Positions 46,227 to 57,435 of a stretch of 64,000 nucleotides of DNA are shown here, piece by piece. Made by a program: the position numbers and the translations under genes. The stretch lies in the NCBI GenBank assembly GCA_003402375.1, contig QFXJ01000011.1, positions 17,720 through 81,719 on the forward strand, in the 5' to 3' direction. Below the pieces are notes generated by a model. The model saw nothing but the letters and a program-made list of their open reading frames with translations, did not search any database and was not told the origin of the DNA. Each line of letters starts with the position of its first letter. The stretch's first letter is position 1. Source of the DNA: Candidatus Nitrotoga sp. CP45 (GTDB taxonomy: Bacteria > Pseudomonadota > Gammaproteobacteria > Burkholderiales > Gallionellaceae).

Positions 46227-47903
46227 TTATGCGTCTGTCACCGCGCCCAAGCTTGCGCTAGACACTAGTCGGGCATATTTTGCCAATACGCCGCGTTTAT
46301 AGTGTGGCGCCGGAGGTTGCCACAAGGCGCGGCGCCGTGCAAGTTCTTGGTCGCTAACATTCAATTGTATCAAACGGGCTTCAGCATCAATGGTAATAGA
46401 ATCCCCTTCTTCGACCAGTGCTATGGTGCCTCCCACTGCCGCTTCGGGTGCAACGTGTCCCACTACAAAGCCATAAGTACCACCAGAAAAGCGGCCGTCG
46501 GTAATAAGCGCGACACTTTCGCCCATTCCGGCGCCTACCAGGGCTGCAGTGGGGGATAACATTTCACGCATTCCTGGCCCGCCTTTCGGACCTTCATAAC
46601 GGATTACGAGTACTTCTCCGGGATTGATTTTTTCTGCAAGAATCGCTTCCATGCAAGATTCTTCTGAGTTAAAAACGCGCGCGGAGCCAGTGATTTTGGG
46701 ATTTTTAATGCCACTTATTTTGGCTACCGAACCTTCCGTCGCCAGATTGCCTTTAAGAATGGCTAAATGTCCTTGCGGATAAATTGGATTATTCCAAGCG
46801 CGGATCACGTCTTGATCGGAACGTGGTTCTGCGGGTACATCTTTAAGTACCTCCGCGATAGTTTCGCCGGTGATAGTCAAGCAGTCGCCGTGAAGCAAGC
46901 CATGTACCAAGAGCATCTTCATGATCTGCGGAATGCCGCCGGCTTTGTGAAGGTCGGTTACCACGTAGCGCCCGGATGGTTTCATGTCGGCAAACACAGG
47001 GACGCGTTTCCGGATCGTTTCAAAATCATCAATGCTTAAGTCAACACCCATCGCATGCGCGATTGCTAGCAAATGCAAAACTGCATTAGTCGTGCCGCCT
47101 ACCGCCATAACCACGGAAATTGCGTTCTCGAAAGCCTTCTTCGTTAAAATTTGAGACGGCAATATTTGCTTCTGGATGGCTTGCACCAGCACCTCGGCTG
47201 ACTGTGCCGCGCTGTCGGATTTTTCCGCATCTTCTGCCGCCATGGTGGATGAATACGGCAGGCTCATGCCCATCACTTCGAAGGTTGATGACATGGTGTT
47301 AGCTGTAAACATTCCACCGCAGGAACCAACACCGGGACAGGCTTTGCGCTCGACGGCCAGAAGCTCAGCTGCATCAATTTTATGCGCGATAAATTGACCC
47401 ACTGCCTCGAAACTGCTGACTATGGTCAAATCACGTCCGTGAAGATGTCCTGGTTTGATGGTGCCACCATAAACAAAAATAGCAGGAATGTTCAAACGTG
47501 CGAAGGCAATCATGGCGCCCGGCATGTTTTTATCGCAGCCACCGATGGCGAGTATGCCGTCCATGCTTTGACCTCGACAAACCGTCTCGATTGAATCAGC
47601 AATTACCTCGCGGCTTACCAGCGAGCATTTCATGCCTTCGGTACCCATCGAGATGCCGTCAGAAATCGTGATCGTGCCGAACATTTGTGGCATAGCACCA
47701 GCGGCGTGTGCCGCGTGCTCAGCCCGTGTCGCTAATGTACCCAATCCCGCATTGCAGGGTGTGATAGTGCTATAGGCATTGGCGATACCTATAATAGGCT
47801 TATTGAAATCACCATCGCCGAAACCTACAGCGCGCAACATGGCGCGATTAGGCGAACGCTGCACACCTTGTGTGATGGTTTTACTATTGATGTTGCTGGG
47901 CAT
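46227..47903 (-). CDS. ilvD: Dihydroxy-acid dehydratase
   Basis: Iron-sulfur enzyme of valine, isoleucine and pantothenate synthesis. The product is 558 residues. Cluster cysteines are in [22 protein letters not shown] and [15 protein letters not shown]. Other signatures are [37 protein letters not shown] and [20 protein letters not shown]. It is on the opposite strand from tldD (convergent). A ribosome-binding site (AAAGGAAG) precedes the ATG. Confidence 0.97.
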   Translation of the reverse strand: MPSNINSKTITQGVQRSPNRAMLRAVGFGDGDFNKPIIGIANAYSTITPCNAGLGTLATRAEHAAHAAGAMPQMFGTITISDGISMGTEGMKCSLVSREVIADSIETVCRGQSMDGILAIGGCDKNMPGAMIAFARLNIPAIFVYGGTIKPGHLHGRDLTIVSSFEAVGQFIAHKIDAAELLAVERKACPGVGSCGGMFTANTMSSTFEVMGMSLPYSSTMAAEDAEKSDSAAQSAEVLVQAIQKQILPSQILTKKAFENAISVVMAVGGTTNAVLHLLAIAHAMGVDLSIDDFETIRKRVPVFADMKPSGRYVVTDLHKAGGIPQIMKMLLVHGLLHGDCLTITGETIAEVLKDVPAEPRSDQDVIRAWNNPIYPQGHLAILKGNLATEGSVAKISGIKNPKITGSARVFNSEESCMEAILAEKINPGEVLVIRYEGPKGGPGMREMLSPTAALVGAGMGESVALITDGRFSGGTYGFVVGHVAPEAAVGGTIALVEEGDSITIDAEARLIQLNVSDQELARRRALWQPPAPHYKRGVLAKYARLVSSASLGAVTDA

Positions 47904-48443
47904 GATGCTTCCTTTAATAAATTATGTTGATACTTGTTTTGCGTTGCGGAATTGGTGTTGTTTTCGATGTAAAACAATGAAATTATCTTGTGGTGCAACG
48001 CATGGCTAATGGTAGCAGAAATCAAGCTGTATAATTGTCAGGAAACCCCTTGCTTTAGCTCATAGCAATTGCCCTGAACAAGTGGGGCAAAAATAAAAAA
48101 TGCCGTTAGGCGGTTAAAACTTACTAGATCCTTGAGATTCTGGCAGTTGGTCACAGTACACGGCATCGGCTAGGGTTATTAGTTTGAGGGCAAGCTTAAT
48201 TTGTTTGTTATTTTCGATTTTGTCGTTGCTACTCATGTATGCCGGTAGTTTTCTGTTAACTGACCGCCTACTCAAAATTAATTACCCTCCCATCGTCTAC
48301 TGCATTTGTACGCCAGCTCTACGAAAAAATTGGCAACATGCCCCCGTTCCTACCCTTTAATATTGACAACCGACCCTACCTGTAGATAATTCGCACATCA
48401 TTGTGCAATAAGTTCTGCTGGTACATATATAAAATCTGTGTTC
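47904..48443. other. Intergenic region between ilvD and flgM
   Basis: 540 bp with no supported gene. Near 48100-48170 the text ATGCCG ... CGGCAT could pair at long range, but no convincing RNA was recognised. The upstream promoter of ilvD should lie in the first part. Confidence 0.5.
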
Positions 48444-48470
48444 TAAAGTTTTTCATTTGGCAGTCGATAG
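48444..48470 (+). promoter_or_regulatory. Sigma-28 (FliA)-type promoter of flgM
   Basis: TAAAGTTT, an 11-bp spacer, then GTCGATAG match the FliA consensus TAAAGTTT-N11-GCCGATAA at 8/8 and 6/8 positions, with exact spacing. The expected start lies about 25 bp before the flgM ATG, as known for class III flagellar control of flgM. Confidence 0.8.
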
Positions 48471-48503
48471 TAAATTTTATCCGCGTTGGACAAAGAGGTT
48501 ATC

Positions 48504-48809
48504 ATGAAAATCGAAAAAAATAGTAAACCGTTGCCTACTGCTACGCCGGGTGAAGAGCGAGCGCGTGCGCCCACTGCTAACTCTGCGGGTAACACACAAT
48601 CTACTGCCACCAGCGTACATCTGGGTGCAACTTCCGCACAACTTCAAAAAATGGAAAGTAGTATGGCAAACACACCGCTAGTGAATGCAGCTAAAGTCGA
48701 AGATATTAAGCAAGCCATCAGTGAAGGCCGTTTTCAGGTCAATTCCAGTGCGGTGGCTGATGGCCTGATTCAAACGGTGAAGGATTTGATTAGTTCGCAC
48801 AAAATCTGA
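48504..48809 (+). CDS. flgM: Anti-sigma-28 factor FlgM
   Basis: Inhibits FliA until the hook-basal body is complete and FlgM is exported. The product is 101 residues. The disordered N-terminus is followed by the sigma-binding C-terminal half (VNAAKVEDIKQAISEGRFQV then ADGLIQTVKDLI). ATG 48504 is chosen because GAGG lies just before it; the frame is open six codons upstream from a TTG. It is 6 bp from flgN, and no flgA is seen upstream. Confidence 0.92.
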   Translation: MKIEKNSKPLPTATPGEERARAPTANSAGNTQSTATSVHLGATSAQLQKMESSMANTPLVNAAKVEDIKQAISEGRFQVNSSAVADGLIQTVKDLISSHKI

Positions 48810-48815
48810 CGCAAT

Positions 48816-49304
48816 ATGGTTAATGACACACCTGCCGCTGCGACGGCAGAATTTATTTCCGCTCTGCATGCAGAGCGGGCTGCATTACGTGCTTTCATAC
48901 AATTGCTCGAAATTGAACAACAAGCCTTACTCAACGAACAGACCGAACAAATACAAACACTGGCTGACGACAAGACCAAAATAGTACAAGAGTTGTCCAA
49001 GCTGGTGGATGCACGGAGGAATGATATGCTTACTCGGGGCATAAAAATTGAACCGGGCAGCATGGAAACTTGGTTGAAAACCCACACTGCAATCAATTTG
49101 CCAGCGTGGCATGAAATCCGGCAGTTGGCTATCCATGCGCAGCACATGAACCACACTAATGGTGAGTTAATTCAAGTAAAAATGCGTCATAACCAGCAAA
49201 CACTAATTATGTTGCACAATGCTACACATAGTGCAAATGGATTGTATGGTCCTGATGGGCAGCCTAGCTTGCCCGTATCAGGCCGTATCTTGAACAGTGT
49301 CTAA
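48816..49304 (+). CDS. flgN: Flagellar chaperone FlgN
   Basis: Chaperone for hook-filament junction proteins FlgK and FlgL. The product is 162 residues with a long helical bundle: AEFISALHAERAALRAFIQL, then EIEQQALLNEQTEQIQTLAD and KTKIVQELSKLVDARRND. A polar C-terminus ends PDGQPSLPVSGRILNSV, a usual FlgN feature. It lies six bases after flgM, so it is in the same operon. Assignment rests on helical pattern and position. Confidence 0.88.
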   Translation: MVNDTPAAATAEFISALHAERAALRAFIQLLEIEQQALLNEQTEQIQTLADDKTKIVQELSKLVDARRNDMLTRGIKIEPGSMETWLKTHTAINLPAWHEIRQLAIHAQHMNHTNGELIQVKMRHNQQTLIMLHNATHSANGLYGPDGQPSLPVSGRILNSV

Positions 49305-49470
49305 TTAACTTAAGATCGTTCCCTTTCCCGCGAAATCGGGGCTTTCCAGTAGTTGTAGCAATTGCACAAAGCTATCCCCTAAATAACCCCACACAATAAA
49401 GCCGATCTTTTTTCGGGTAAATATTCAATTGTCATGCGGAAACTTGATGCGTCCAGCTTGATGTATGCCA

Positions 49471-49824
<354 letters not shown>

Positions 49825-49938
49825 TCATGTGCATTAGAGCGTAAACAGCCTGACAACGCTTTCTCAAAAATAAATACCATTATTTCACTGTGAGTGTATT
49901 TTGGAAGGTAGAGTTCGGCTTATCCAAAAATTGCTTAA

Positions 49939-51240
49939 TCAGAACGGGATCGTCGCATCGACCGAAATTAGTAATTGGTCTTTTTTATTGTCAAAAGGCC
50001 GATACGCCTGACCAATTCCATCCACTCTGTCGTAGCGGATATTTGGACGAATATTTAATTTTTGCATGGCTTCTGCATCAATACCTAACTGTTTAGCTGG
50101 TTTCCAATTCATGCCTAAGGTGACACCATAATAATCGGCAGGTTGGCAGGTAGCCAAGAAGTCGGCTGCAAAGCTAATGTGTACACTATTAGTTGCTTGA
50201 GCTACCCGGACTGGTGAGCAGACACGGAAGCCGTCTTTATCACGGAACCATTCACCACGGATGCCCACCGACAAATCTTCCCTGAGGTTATGCTGTAATT
50301 GCATGTCGACGCCGTGCCATGTGATATCTTTGTGGCCATCAGGCACAAAAACCCCGCCCGCAAAACCGCTAGTATGGTGTAAAACTAGGAGTGTTTTTGG
50401 GGTGATCTTGTGTTGCAAAACAAGACTGTAAAAACCCCAAGGCTCATTACTTCGTTTAGAAGTCCTACTGTAAGAGCCGGTTAGATTGGCTGAACTTTTT
50501 TTGTCATCGCTGGTCCACGTGGCTCCGGCTAAGCCGCCCAAATTGCTTAACTCCTTATCCCAACCACCATCCCAACCGCCGGTTGCGCTGCCAGTGATTG
50601 CGCCGCCCATAAACGCCCAATTTTTGTTGACTGTGTAGTTGCCCACCAAGCCAGTATGAGTAAATGGCTCACCATTACTAAAGGTGTATGAGCGTGTATA
50701 AAAAAAGTTGTCAGGTGCCGGAACTGTTTCATAACCGGTTGGTGAGTAAAAATGACCGATTTTAAGATTTAGGCCGTTTCCAACTGGCACATAGGCTTCC
50801 ATATAAGCCTGTGGTAATGCCATATTGTAGAAGCGGCTAGAAGAACAGCATAAATTTAGATCCCAACTATTTCTTTTCAAAGGTAGGCCGGTGTTTACAT
50901 CGAATGCTGGGATACCGTATGCTTGGGCAAAAATAGCGTCAGTACCAAACATTAAATCGAATCTACCCCCAAAATTCCATTCTTTACCCTCTGTCGCTAC
51001 GGCGCGCTGTATAAATACATTAAGCTGATTTAATTGAAATTCCTTGGAACGATCAGCGAAAGTAACAGGGCCATTAAATCGATCAGTGGGATTATTCGCG
51101 TTATAGGTTATTCCCGCATTGATCCAACCGCCAACTTCAATGCCGTTATCTTTAAATAGTGAAGAAAATCCGTTGGCCGCTGCTGCGGGAAGCATGAATG
51201 AAGTACTTAAAGCGATAATGACTAATTTAGTTTTGTACAT
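49939..51240 (-). CDS. Outer-membrane beta-barrel porin (BBP2/OmpL-like)
   Basis: A 433-residue porin with a signal peptide (LVIIALSTSFMLPAAAA). The barrel contains alternating strands and the family phrase LKIGHFYSPTGYETVPAPDN, followed by FFYTRSYTFSNGEPFTHTG. It ends QLLISVDATIPF with a terminal Phe for BAM recognition. Similar to the putative beta-barrel porin-2 family; the solute is unknown. It lies upstream of the PII gene on the same strand (129 bp), which might suggest a nitrogen link but is not evidence for one. Confidence 0.85.
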   Translation of the reverse strand: MYKTKLVIIALSTSFMLPAAAANGFSSLFKDNGIEVGGWINAGITYNANNPTDRFNGPVTFADRSKEFQLNQLNVFIQRAVATEGKEWNFGGRFDLMFGTDAIFAQAYGIPAFDVNTGLPLKRNSWDLNLCCSSSRFYNMALPQAYMEAYVPVGNGLNLKIGHFYSPTGYETVPAPDNFFYTRSYTFSNGEPFTHTGLVGNYTVNKNWAFMGGAITGSATGGWDGGWDKELSNLGGLAGATWTSDDKKSSANLTGSYSRTSKRSNEPWGFYSLVLQHKITPKTLLVLHHTSGFAGGVFVPDGHKDITWHGVDMQLQHNLREDLSVGIRGEWFRDKDGFRVCSPVRVAQATNSVHISFAADFLATCQPADYYGVTLGMNWKPAKQLGIDAEAMQKLNIRPNIRYDRVDGIGQAYRPFDNKKDQLLISVDATIPF

Positions 51241-51958
51241 AACATTTCTTTCTAAGATTGAGAGCGAAATTTAAGAAGCGCCCAATCAGTCATAAGCAAT
51301 TTCAATGCCACTATTATTTTTATACATAAACAATATGTTGCGTAACATGTAAGATATGGAAGAAGATTTTTATGCACCAACGGTACGCATCTTAAAATAT
51401 ACACCGCACCAATCAGGTGCGAGGAATTTGTCATTTACAATAAAAGTGCTCTGTTGAAATTATGTTTATTAGTCTCGCTATTAAATAACTTAAACCAAGA
51501 TGAAACATTGCGATGAATATCGCAGGCAAACTTCGACTTGCTCAGCTATAGTCCTGAATTAAATAAATAAGGAAGAACGGTTGAACTCAGACCTGAAGCA
51601 GGCTATCGGATTAAAAGTGTAGATGCGTTACTTGGGAGAAATTGCGTACCTATTGTTCACGATCATATGACGATACTGTAGGGTAATCTTAAGACGCGCC
51701 GCTTTTTGCTTTTAAGATCCATGCGTAAATATGTCGCTTGAAGCTATTCAATAACTGAATCGTTATACCAAAGCGAGAGCTAGCGTTTTCCGCAGGATGG
51801 TGTGTCTTCAAGGTATAATTACCACCCCGTGTGTAAGTTAAGATAAAAATGACTACATCATGCTAGTGAAATTAGCTAAAAAGCTACCAATCTTAAGAAA
51901 TATGTGTATTTTGTGATACATGAAACATCAAATTAAATAATCCGAGATTGTAAAAATA
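51241..51958. other. Intergenic region between porin and lepA
   Basis: 718 bp between divergent genes, AT-rich, with no supported gene. A small hairpin (TGCGAT-GAAT-ATCGCA near 51508-51523) is present. Short frames on both strands lack ribosome-binding sites. A regulatory RNA cannot be excluded, but none is recognised. Confidence 0.5.
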
Positions 51959-53752
51959 ATGCAACACATCCGTAATTTTTCCATTATCGCCCACATTGAT
52001 CACGGCAAATCTACTTTGGCCGACCGAATTATTCAGTTGTGCGGAGGGCTTTCTGACCGTGAAATGGAAGCGCAGGTGCTCGATTCCATGGACTTGGAAC
52101 GTGAGCGCGGCATCACCATTAAAGCTCAGACGGCTGCGCTGCAATATAAGGCCCGTGATGGCCAGATATATAATCTCAACCTGATTGATACGCCGGGACA
52201 CGTGGATTTTTCTTATGAGGTATCACGCTCATTATCTGCCTGTGAAGGCGCGCTACTAGTTGTTGATGCATCTCAGGGAGTGGAAGCGCAGACAGTTGCT
52301 AACTGCTACACCGCGCTCGATCTGGGGGTGGAAGTTGTGCCGGTGTTGAATAAGATTGATTTGCCGTCTGCTAATCCGGAAAACGCCATTGAAGAAATCG
52401 AGGACGTAATCGGTATCGATGCGCACGACGCGACACGCTGCTCAGCCAAGACAGGTGAGGGTGTGCAGGACGTGCTAGAAGCTTTAATCGCTAAAGTCCC
52501 GGCACCTACAGGCGACCCGGCTGCGCCGTTGTGCGCGCTGATTATAGATGCCTGGTTCGATAATTATGTCGGTGTAGTAATGCTGGTGCGGATTTTTAAT
52601 GGTACTTTAAAACCCAAAGATAAAATTTTATTGATGGCTACTGGCGCACAGCATTTGACTGAGCACATCGGTGTATTTACGCCGAAGTCGCAACCGCGTG
52701 AAGTATTGGCTGCCGGCCAGGTCGGTTTTGTCATTGCGGGTATCAAGGAGCTCAAGGCGGCCAAGGTTGGTGACACCATTACGCTGGCAAACAGGCCTAC
52801 AGCCACAGCCTTGCCAGGTTTCAAGGAGGTGCAGCCACAAGTGTTTGCCGGATTATTCCCAGTAGAATCTAATCAGTATGAATCCCTGCGTGATTCGCTG
52901 GAAAAGCTCAAACTTAATGACGCCTCATTGCAGTATGAACCAGAAGTATCGCAGGCATTGGGTTTTGGTTTTCGTTGTGGATTTTTAGGATTGCTGCATA
53001 TGGAAATCGTGCAGGAACGGTTGGAGCGCGAGTTCGACATGGATTTGATTACCACTGCACCTACCGTTATTTATGAGGTGGTGCAGCGCGACGGGACGGT
53101 GCTGGTAGTGGATAATCCTTCCAAGATGCCAGACCCGTCCAAGATCGAGGAGATCCGTGAACCCATTGTGACAGTCAACTTGTATATGCCGCAGGAATAC
53201 GTTGGTGCGGTAATTACATTGTGTACGCAAAAGCGTGGTGTACAGCTCGATATGAGTTATCACGGTAAGCAAGTGTTGCTGATATATGAGATACCTATGG
53301 CAGAAATCGTACTGGATTTCTTTGACAGGCTGAAATCGATTTCGCGTGGCTATGCCTCAATGGATTATGAGTTTAAGGAATACCGGCCGGCTGATGTGGT
53401 CAAGGTGGATATGCTGATCAACGGCGAAAAGGTAGATGCGCTGGCGATTATCCTGCACCGCAGCAACAGCCAGTTCCGCGGTCGTGAAGTGGCGGCCAAG
53501 ATGCGTGAGTTGATTCCACGTCAGATGTTCGATGTGGCGATTCAGGCTGCTGTCGGTTCAAACATAATCTCGCGTGAAAATGTTAAAGCCCTACGAAAAA
53601 ATGTATTAGCCAAATGTTATGGCGGTGACATCTCACGCAAGCGTAAATTGCTGGAAAAACAGAAGGCTGGCAAGAAACGTATGAAGCAGGTAGGTAATGT
53701 GGAAATTCCACAGGAGGCTTTTTTGGCCATCCTGCAGGTAGGCGAAAAATAA
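51959..53752 (+). CDS. lepA: Elongation factor 4 (LepA)
   Basis: Ribosome-associated GTPase that back-translocates or assists 30S maturation. The product is 597 residues. G1 is [16 protein letters not shown]2/G3 region ERGITIKAQ and [17 protein letters not shown]4 NKIDLPSA. The EF4-specific C-terminal domain has [40 protein letters not shown] and the [19 protein letters not shown] end. The first gene of the lepA-lepB-DUF4845-rnc-era-recO-pdxJ-acpS cluster; lepB follows 19 bp later. Confidence 0.97.
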   Translation: MQHIRNFSIIAHIDHGKSTLADRIIQLCGGLSDREMEAQVLDSMDLERERGITIKAQTAALQYKARDGQIYNLNLIDTPGHVDFSYEVSRSLSACEGALLVVDASQGVEAQTVANCYTALDLGVEVVPVLNKIDLPSANPENAIEEIEDVIGIDAHDATRCSAKTGEGVQDVLEALIAKVPAPTGDPAAPLCALIIDAWFDNYVGVVMLVRIFNGTLKPKDKILLMATGAQHLTEHIGVFTPKSQPREVLAAGQVGFVIAGIKELKAAKVGDTITLANRPTATALPGFKEVQPQVFAGLFPVESNQYESLRDSLEKLKLNDASLQYEPEVSQALGFGFRCGFLGLLHMEIVQERLEREFDMDLITTAPTVIYEVVQRDGTVLVVDNPSKMPDPSKIEEIREPIVTVNLYMPQEYVGAVITLCTQKRGVQLDMSYHGKQVLLIYEIPMAEIVLDFFDRLKSISRGYASMDYEFKEYRPADVVKVDMLINGEKVDALAIILHRSNSQFRGREVAAKMRELIPRQMFDVAIQAAVGSNIISRENVKALRKNVLAKCYGGDISRKRKLLEKQKAGKKRMKQVGNVEIPQEAFLAILQVGEK

Positions 53753-53771
53753 CGTAAAGACGGGAATTGAG

Positions 53772-54575
53772 ATGGATTTTGCTTTAATTATGTTTGTATT
53801 GTTGCTGATCACCGGTAGCGTATGGTTACTGGATCGCTTTGTGCTGCAATCGAAACGCATAGCGTCCACAAAAGAACCTTGGTGGGTGGAATATTCCAAG
53901 AGCTTTTTCCCTGTTATCTTGGCAGTATTCATGCTGCGCTCATTTCTGGTTGAGCCGTTCAAAATACCATCGGGGTCGATGATTCCTACTTTACAGGTAG
54001 GCGATTTCATCTTAGTTAACAAGTTTACTTATGGCATTCGTTTGCCCATCATCAGCAAGAAACTGGTAGAAATTAATTCCCCCAGCCGAGGCGATGTGAT
54101 GGTATTTCACTATCCGGAAAACCCATCGCTAGATTATATTAAGCGGGTGGTCGGATTGCCTGGCGACCAAATTACATATCGCAATAAGAAAGTATTTGTA
54201 AATGATGTGATGCAAGAACAGCAGCCGGACGGAGACTACAACTATGTGGAAACTGCTCTAAACTTCGTGCATACCGAGCGTTATAAAGAAAATTTGACTG
54301 GGCATATCCATGCAATGCTGGTAAATCCAGAAGTGCCCAACATACACCTTGGTGCGGTGGCAGAATTTCCATATCGGGAGAATTGTGCGTACAGTGAAAA
54401 GGAGGTGCGCTGTACAGTGCCAGCTGGGCATTATTTTATGCTGGGTGATAATCGCGATAACAGCCGGGATAGTCGTTATTGGGGTTTTGTGCCGGATAAC
54501 ATGATAGTTGGTAAAGCGTTCATGATCTGGATGAATTTTAGTGATTTGAAACGTATAGGCTTGTCCATTGATTGA
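53772..54575 (+). CDS. lepB: Signal peptidase I
   Basis: Removes signal peptides from exported proteins at the periplasmic face. The product is 267 residues. An N-terminal helix is FALIMFVLLLITGSVWLL, and a second lies before the catalytic domain. The nucleophile Ser is in FKIPSGSMIPTLQVGDF, the general-base Lys in DYIKRVVGLPGD, and box E in GHYFMLGDNRDNSRDSRYWG. It sits between lepA and DUF4845, the standard order. Confidence 0.96.
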   Translation: MDFALIMFVLLLITGSVWLLDRFVLQSKRIASTKEPWWVEYSKSFFPVILAVFMLRSFLVEPFKIPSGSMIPTLQVGDFILVNKFTYGIRLPIISKKLVEINSPSRGDVMVFHYPENPSLDYIKRVVGLPGDQITYRNKKVFVNDVMQEQQPDGDYNYVETALNFVHTERYKENLTGHIHAMLVNPEVPNIHLGAVAEFPYRENCAYSEKEVRCTVPAGHYFMLGDNRDNSRDSRYWGFVPDNMIVGKAFMIWMNFSDLKRIGLSID

Positions 54576-54596
54576 AGTTGCAAACGAAGGAGGAGC

Positions 54597-54971
54597 ATGA
54601 TTAAAACAATAGCAGGCAGGCAGCGTGGTGTGAGTTTGTCTGGTCTTTTGGTATGGTCAGTTCTCTTGATACTAGCGGCGATTGGCGGCATGAAGGTTAT
54701 TCCGGCGTATGTTCAAGATGCCGAAATTAGAAGCATTCTTTCCACCATCGCAAATGATCCTGAAATGCAAGGGGTTCAATCCAAGGATATTCGCGAGTCG
54801 TTCAGTAAACGCGCCATGATGAACAACATCAATGTCGTCGCTGCAAATGATATTGAGATAGTCAAGGATACGCGTGGCCTATCACTGAGTATTAGCTATC
54901 AAGTAAAAATACCACTAGTCGGCAATGCCAGCCTGTTACTCGAATTTAATCCAACTAGTTTTAAGAAATAG
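54597..54971 (+). CDS. DUF4845 family membrane protein
   Basis: A 124-residue protein with an N-terminal membrane helix (GVSLSGLLVWSVLLILAAIG) and a small periplasmic domain (GMKVIPAYVQDAEIRSILST, IRESFSKRAMMNNINVV, LSISYQVKIPLVGNASLLLEF). This is the DUF4845 protein found between lepB and rnc in many betaproteobacteria. Role unknown; pilin-like N-terminus but without the type IV pilin cleavage motif. AGGAGGAG precedes the ATG. Confidence 0.9.
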   Translation: MIKTIAGRQRGVSLSGLLVWSVLLILAAIGGMKVIPAYVQDAEIRSILSTIANDPEMQGVQSKDIRESFSKRAMMNNINVVAANDIEIVKDTRGLSLSISYQVKIPLVGNASLLLEFNPTSFKK

Positions 54972-54974
54972 TCA

Positions 54975-55649
54975 ATGAATCGTGATGTGCTGTGCAATCG
55001 GATTGGCCACGTTTTTACGCAATCGCAATTATTGCAGCGTGCTCTGACGCATCGCAGTTATAGTCCTGCTCACAACGAACGTTTGGAATTCTTGGGTGAT
55101 AGCATACTCAATTGTGTCATTGCCAAACATTTATATGATATTTATCCCGGTTTGCCGGAAGGTGATTTGTCTCGTCTGCGTTCTAATCTGGTTAACCAGC
55201 AAACTTTGGCTGTTTTAGCGCAACAATTACATTTGGGCGAATTATTATTGTTGGGCGAAGGTGAGCGCAAAAGCGCTGGCTTTCGTCGCCCGTCTATCCT
55301 TGCCGATACAATGGAAGCATTGTTCGGCGCAGTATTTCTGGATGCTGGTTTTGCAGCAGCAGAGCAAGTTGTGCTCCGGCTGTATGTGCCCTTTATCGCG
55401 CAAGCAGATGCGCAGACATTGGGTAAGGATTTTAAAACCTTGTTGCAGGAATATTTGCAAGGCAAACGTCTGGCATTACCCAAATATACTGTGATTGCTA
55501 CTCAGGGCGAAGCACACGCACAGCTATTTAAAGTTGAATGCCAAATCGAACAATTGAAACTATCCACTTGTGGTGAGGGCAGCAGCCGTCGCACCGCAGA
55601 GCAGGTAGCAGCAGAAGCCGCTTACCGAAAAATTGAGAGCCAGTCATGA
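54975..55649 (+). CDS. rnc: Ribonuclease III
   Basis: Double-strand-specific endoribonuclease that processes rRNA and mRNA. The product is 224 residues. The catalytic signature is [13 protein letters not shown] with acidic residues, and the second cluster is [15 protein letters not shown]. The dsRNA-binding domain fills the C-terminal third ([20 protein letters not shown], then [20 protein letters not shown]). The stop overlaps the era start by 4 bp (ATGA), typical of rnc-era coupling. Confidence 0.96.
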   Translation: MNRDVLCNRIGHVFTQSQLLQRALTHRSYSPAHNERLEFLGDSILNCVIAKHLYDIYPGLPEGDLSRLRSNLVNQQTLAVLAQQLHLGELLLLGEGERKSAGFRRPSILADTMEALFGAVFLDAGFAAAEQVVLRLYVPFIAQADAQTLGKDFKTLLQEYLQGKRLALPKYTVIATQGEAHAQLFKVECQIEQLKLSTCGEGSSRRTAEQVAAEAAYRKIESQS

Positions 55650-56536
55650 ATGCAAGCAATTTCCACAGCGGCTTTATCGCCATTGTCGGCCGTCCGAATG
55701 TGGGTAAATCCACTTTACTTAATCATCTGGTCGGCCAAAAAATTAGTATCACCTCACGCAAGGCACAGACTACACGCCACCGTATTGCCGGAATATTGAC
55801 TGAAGAGCACGCGCAATTTGTATTTGTAGATACCCCGGGATTTCAGACGAAGCATCTTAATACGCTGAATCGCGGTTTGAATCGTGTGGTGACTAGTAGC
55901 TTACGTAACGTGAATGTGGTGCTGTTCGTGATTGAAGCTCGGAATTTTGACGAGCGTGATCGCCAAGTAATGAATCTGCTGCCAAAAAATATGCCAGTGC
56001 TGCTTGTTATCAACAAGGTAGACAACATGGAGAACAAATCAGAATTGCTGCCTTTTATTCAGGAGATAGCCAAGGAGCGTGAATTCACTGCTATCGTGCC
56101 AGTGAGCGCAAAACAGAATAAGCAACTCGACACCTTGTTAAATGCGGTTCGACCCTATCTGCTCGAAGGTGAAAAAATTTATCCTGAAGATGAAATCACC
56201 GATCGTAATGAACGCTTTCTCGCGGCCGAATTGGTACGTGAAAAAATCTTTCGCTTTACCGGTGAGGAGCTACCATACTCAGTAAGTGTCGTGATTGAAC
56301 AGTTCAAAATAGAAGGGAAGCTGCGCCGTATCCACGCTGCGGTTCTTGTTGATAAGGACGCGCATAAGGCGATGCTGATCGGTAAAAATGGTGAGAAGCT
56401 TAAGGAAATTGCCACCCAAGCGCGGTTAGATATGGAGGCTCTATTCGATGGAAAAGTCTATCTCGAAGTGTGGATTAAAGTGCGAAGTGGTTGGGCAGAT
56501 AATGCACAGGTGTTGAAAAATTTGGGGTATGAATAA
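55646..56536 (+). CDS. era: GTPase Era
   Basis: Essential GTPase that binds the 3' end of 16S rRNA during 30S assembly. The product is 296 residues. G1 is [18 protein letters not shown]2/G3 TTRHRIAGI and DTPGFQ, G4 NKVD. The KH domain follows with [20 protein letters not shown] and [20 protein letters not shown]. It starts inside the last codon of rnc. A 155-bp gap with a hairpin separates it from recO. Confidence 0.97.
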   Translation: MNASNFHSGFIAIVGRPNVGKSTLLNHLVGQKISITSRKAQTTRHRIAGILTEEHAQFVFVDTPGFQTKHLNTLNRGLNRVVTSSLRNVNVVLFVIEARNFDERDRQVMNLLPKNMPVLLVINKVDNMENKSELLPFIQEIAKEREFTAIVPVSAKQNKQLDTLLNAVRPYLLEGEKIYPEDEITDRNERFLAAELVREKIFRFTGEELPYSVSVVIEQFKIEGKLRRIHAAVLVDKDAHKAMLIGKNGEKLKEIATQARLDMEALFDGKVYLEVWIKVRSGWADNAQVLKNLGYE

Positions 56537-56568
56537 TTCTAACCTTAAGTCCTCTTTGTTTTTTCCTT

Positions 56569-56591
56569 CACCAGCGAGGGATTCGCTGGTG
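56569..56591 (+). terminator. Hairpin between era and recO (weak terminator or attenuator)
   Basis: CACCAGCGA and TCGCTGGTG form a 9-bp perfect stem around GGGAT. The following sequence is only mildly T-rich, so partial termination or mRNA processing between era and recO is possible. Confidence 0.5.
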
Positions 56592-56691
56592 TGGCTTTCA
56601 CTGCTACGCAGCGATCCTTCCATAGATGGGTGGTCGGTTTTGCTTCCCTCGCTTTGTTCCTCGGTGACAAGGAGAGGCTGGGAGGACTAGA

Positions 56692-57435
56692 TTGCAGTTG
56701 CACAAACACAGATTAGAAGACGAACCCGCTTTCGTCCTGCATAGTTATCCTTATCGTGAAACCAGCTTGGTGCTGGAAGTGTTAAGTCGGCAGCACGGTC
56801 GCGTAGCATTGGTGGCGCGCGGTGCACGGCGTCCGAGATCGGCGTTGCGTGGTTTATTAATGGGTTTTCAACCATTACTGTTAAGCTGGTTCGGCAAACA
56901 TGAATTGCGCACCTTGCACCGTGCCGAGTGGCGGGGTGGACAACCGCAATTACAGGGAACTGCATTGCTGTGTGGTTTTTATTTGAATGAATTACTACTC
57001 AACTTGATGGTGCGTGATGATCCGCACGAGCAACTGTTCGATTATTACCAGCACACCCTACAACGGTTAGCAAATGAAGCGGACTATGCTGCCATTTTGC
57101 GTTGTTTTGAAAAACATTTGCTGCAAGAGTTGGGCTATGCGCTTTTATTGGTACAGGAAGCGGACAGCGGTGAGCCGATTAATTCTGTCGTGCCCTATCG
57201 TTATGTGCTTGAACGGGGTGCGGTGCGTGCTACACCCAATGGCTCAGACATATCAGGTGTATCAGAAGGCTTGTTGATGTTGGGCAAAACCTTGCAAGAT
57301 ATGGCTGCTGATGATTACCGCGATGCAGTTAGCGCGCAGCAGAGCAAGCAGTTGATGCGCATGTTACTAAACCACTATCTTGCGGGCAAAACATTGCATA
57401 CGCGCGAATTGATAAGAGATTTACAAAAAATATGA
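56692..57435 (+). CDS. recO: DNA repair protein RecO
   Basis: Recombination mediator that helps load RecA with RecR. The product is 247 residues. An OB-fold N-terminus has [20 protein letters not shown] and [20 protein letters not shown], followed by a helical domain ([33 protein letters not shown]). The start is TTG 56692, with GGGAGG seven bases before it; no in-frame ATG fits the family as well. The stop overlaps pdxJ by 4 bp. Confidence 0.93.
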   Translation: MQLHKHRLEDEPAFVLHSYPYRETSLVLEVLSRQHGRVALVARGARRPRSALRGLLMGFQPLLLSWFGKHELRTLHRAEWRGGQPQLQGTALLCGFYLNELLLNLMVRDDPHEQLFDYYQHTLQRLANEADYAAILRCFEKHLLQELGYALLLVQEADSGEPINSVVPYRYVLERGAVRATPNGSDISGVSEGLLMLGKTLQDMAADDYRDAVSAQQSKQLMRMLLNHYLAGKTLHTRELIRDLQKI

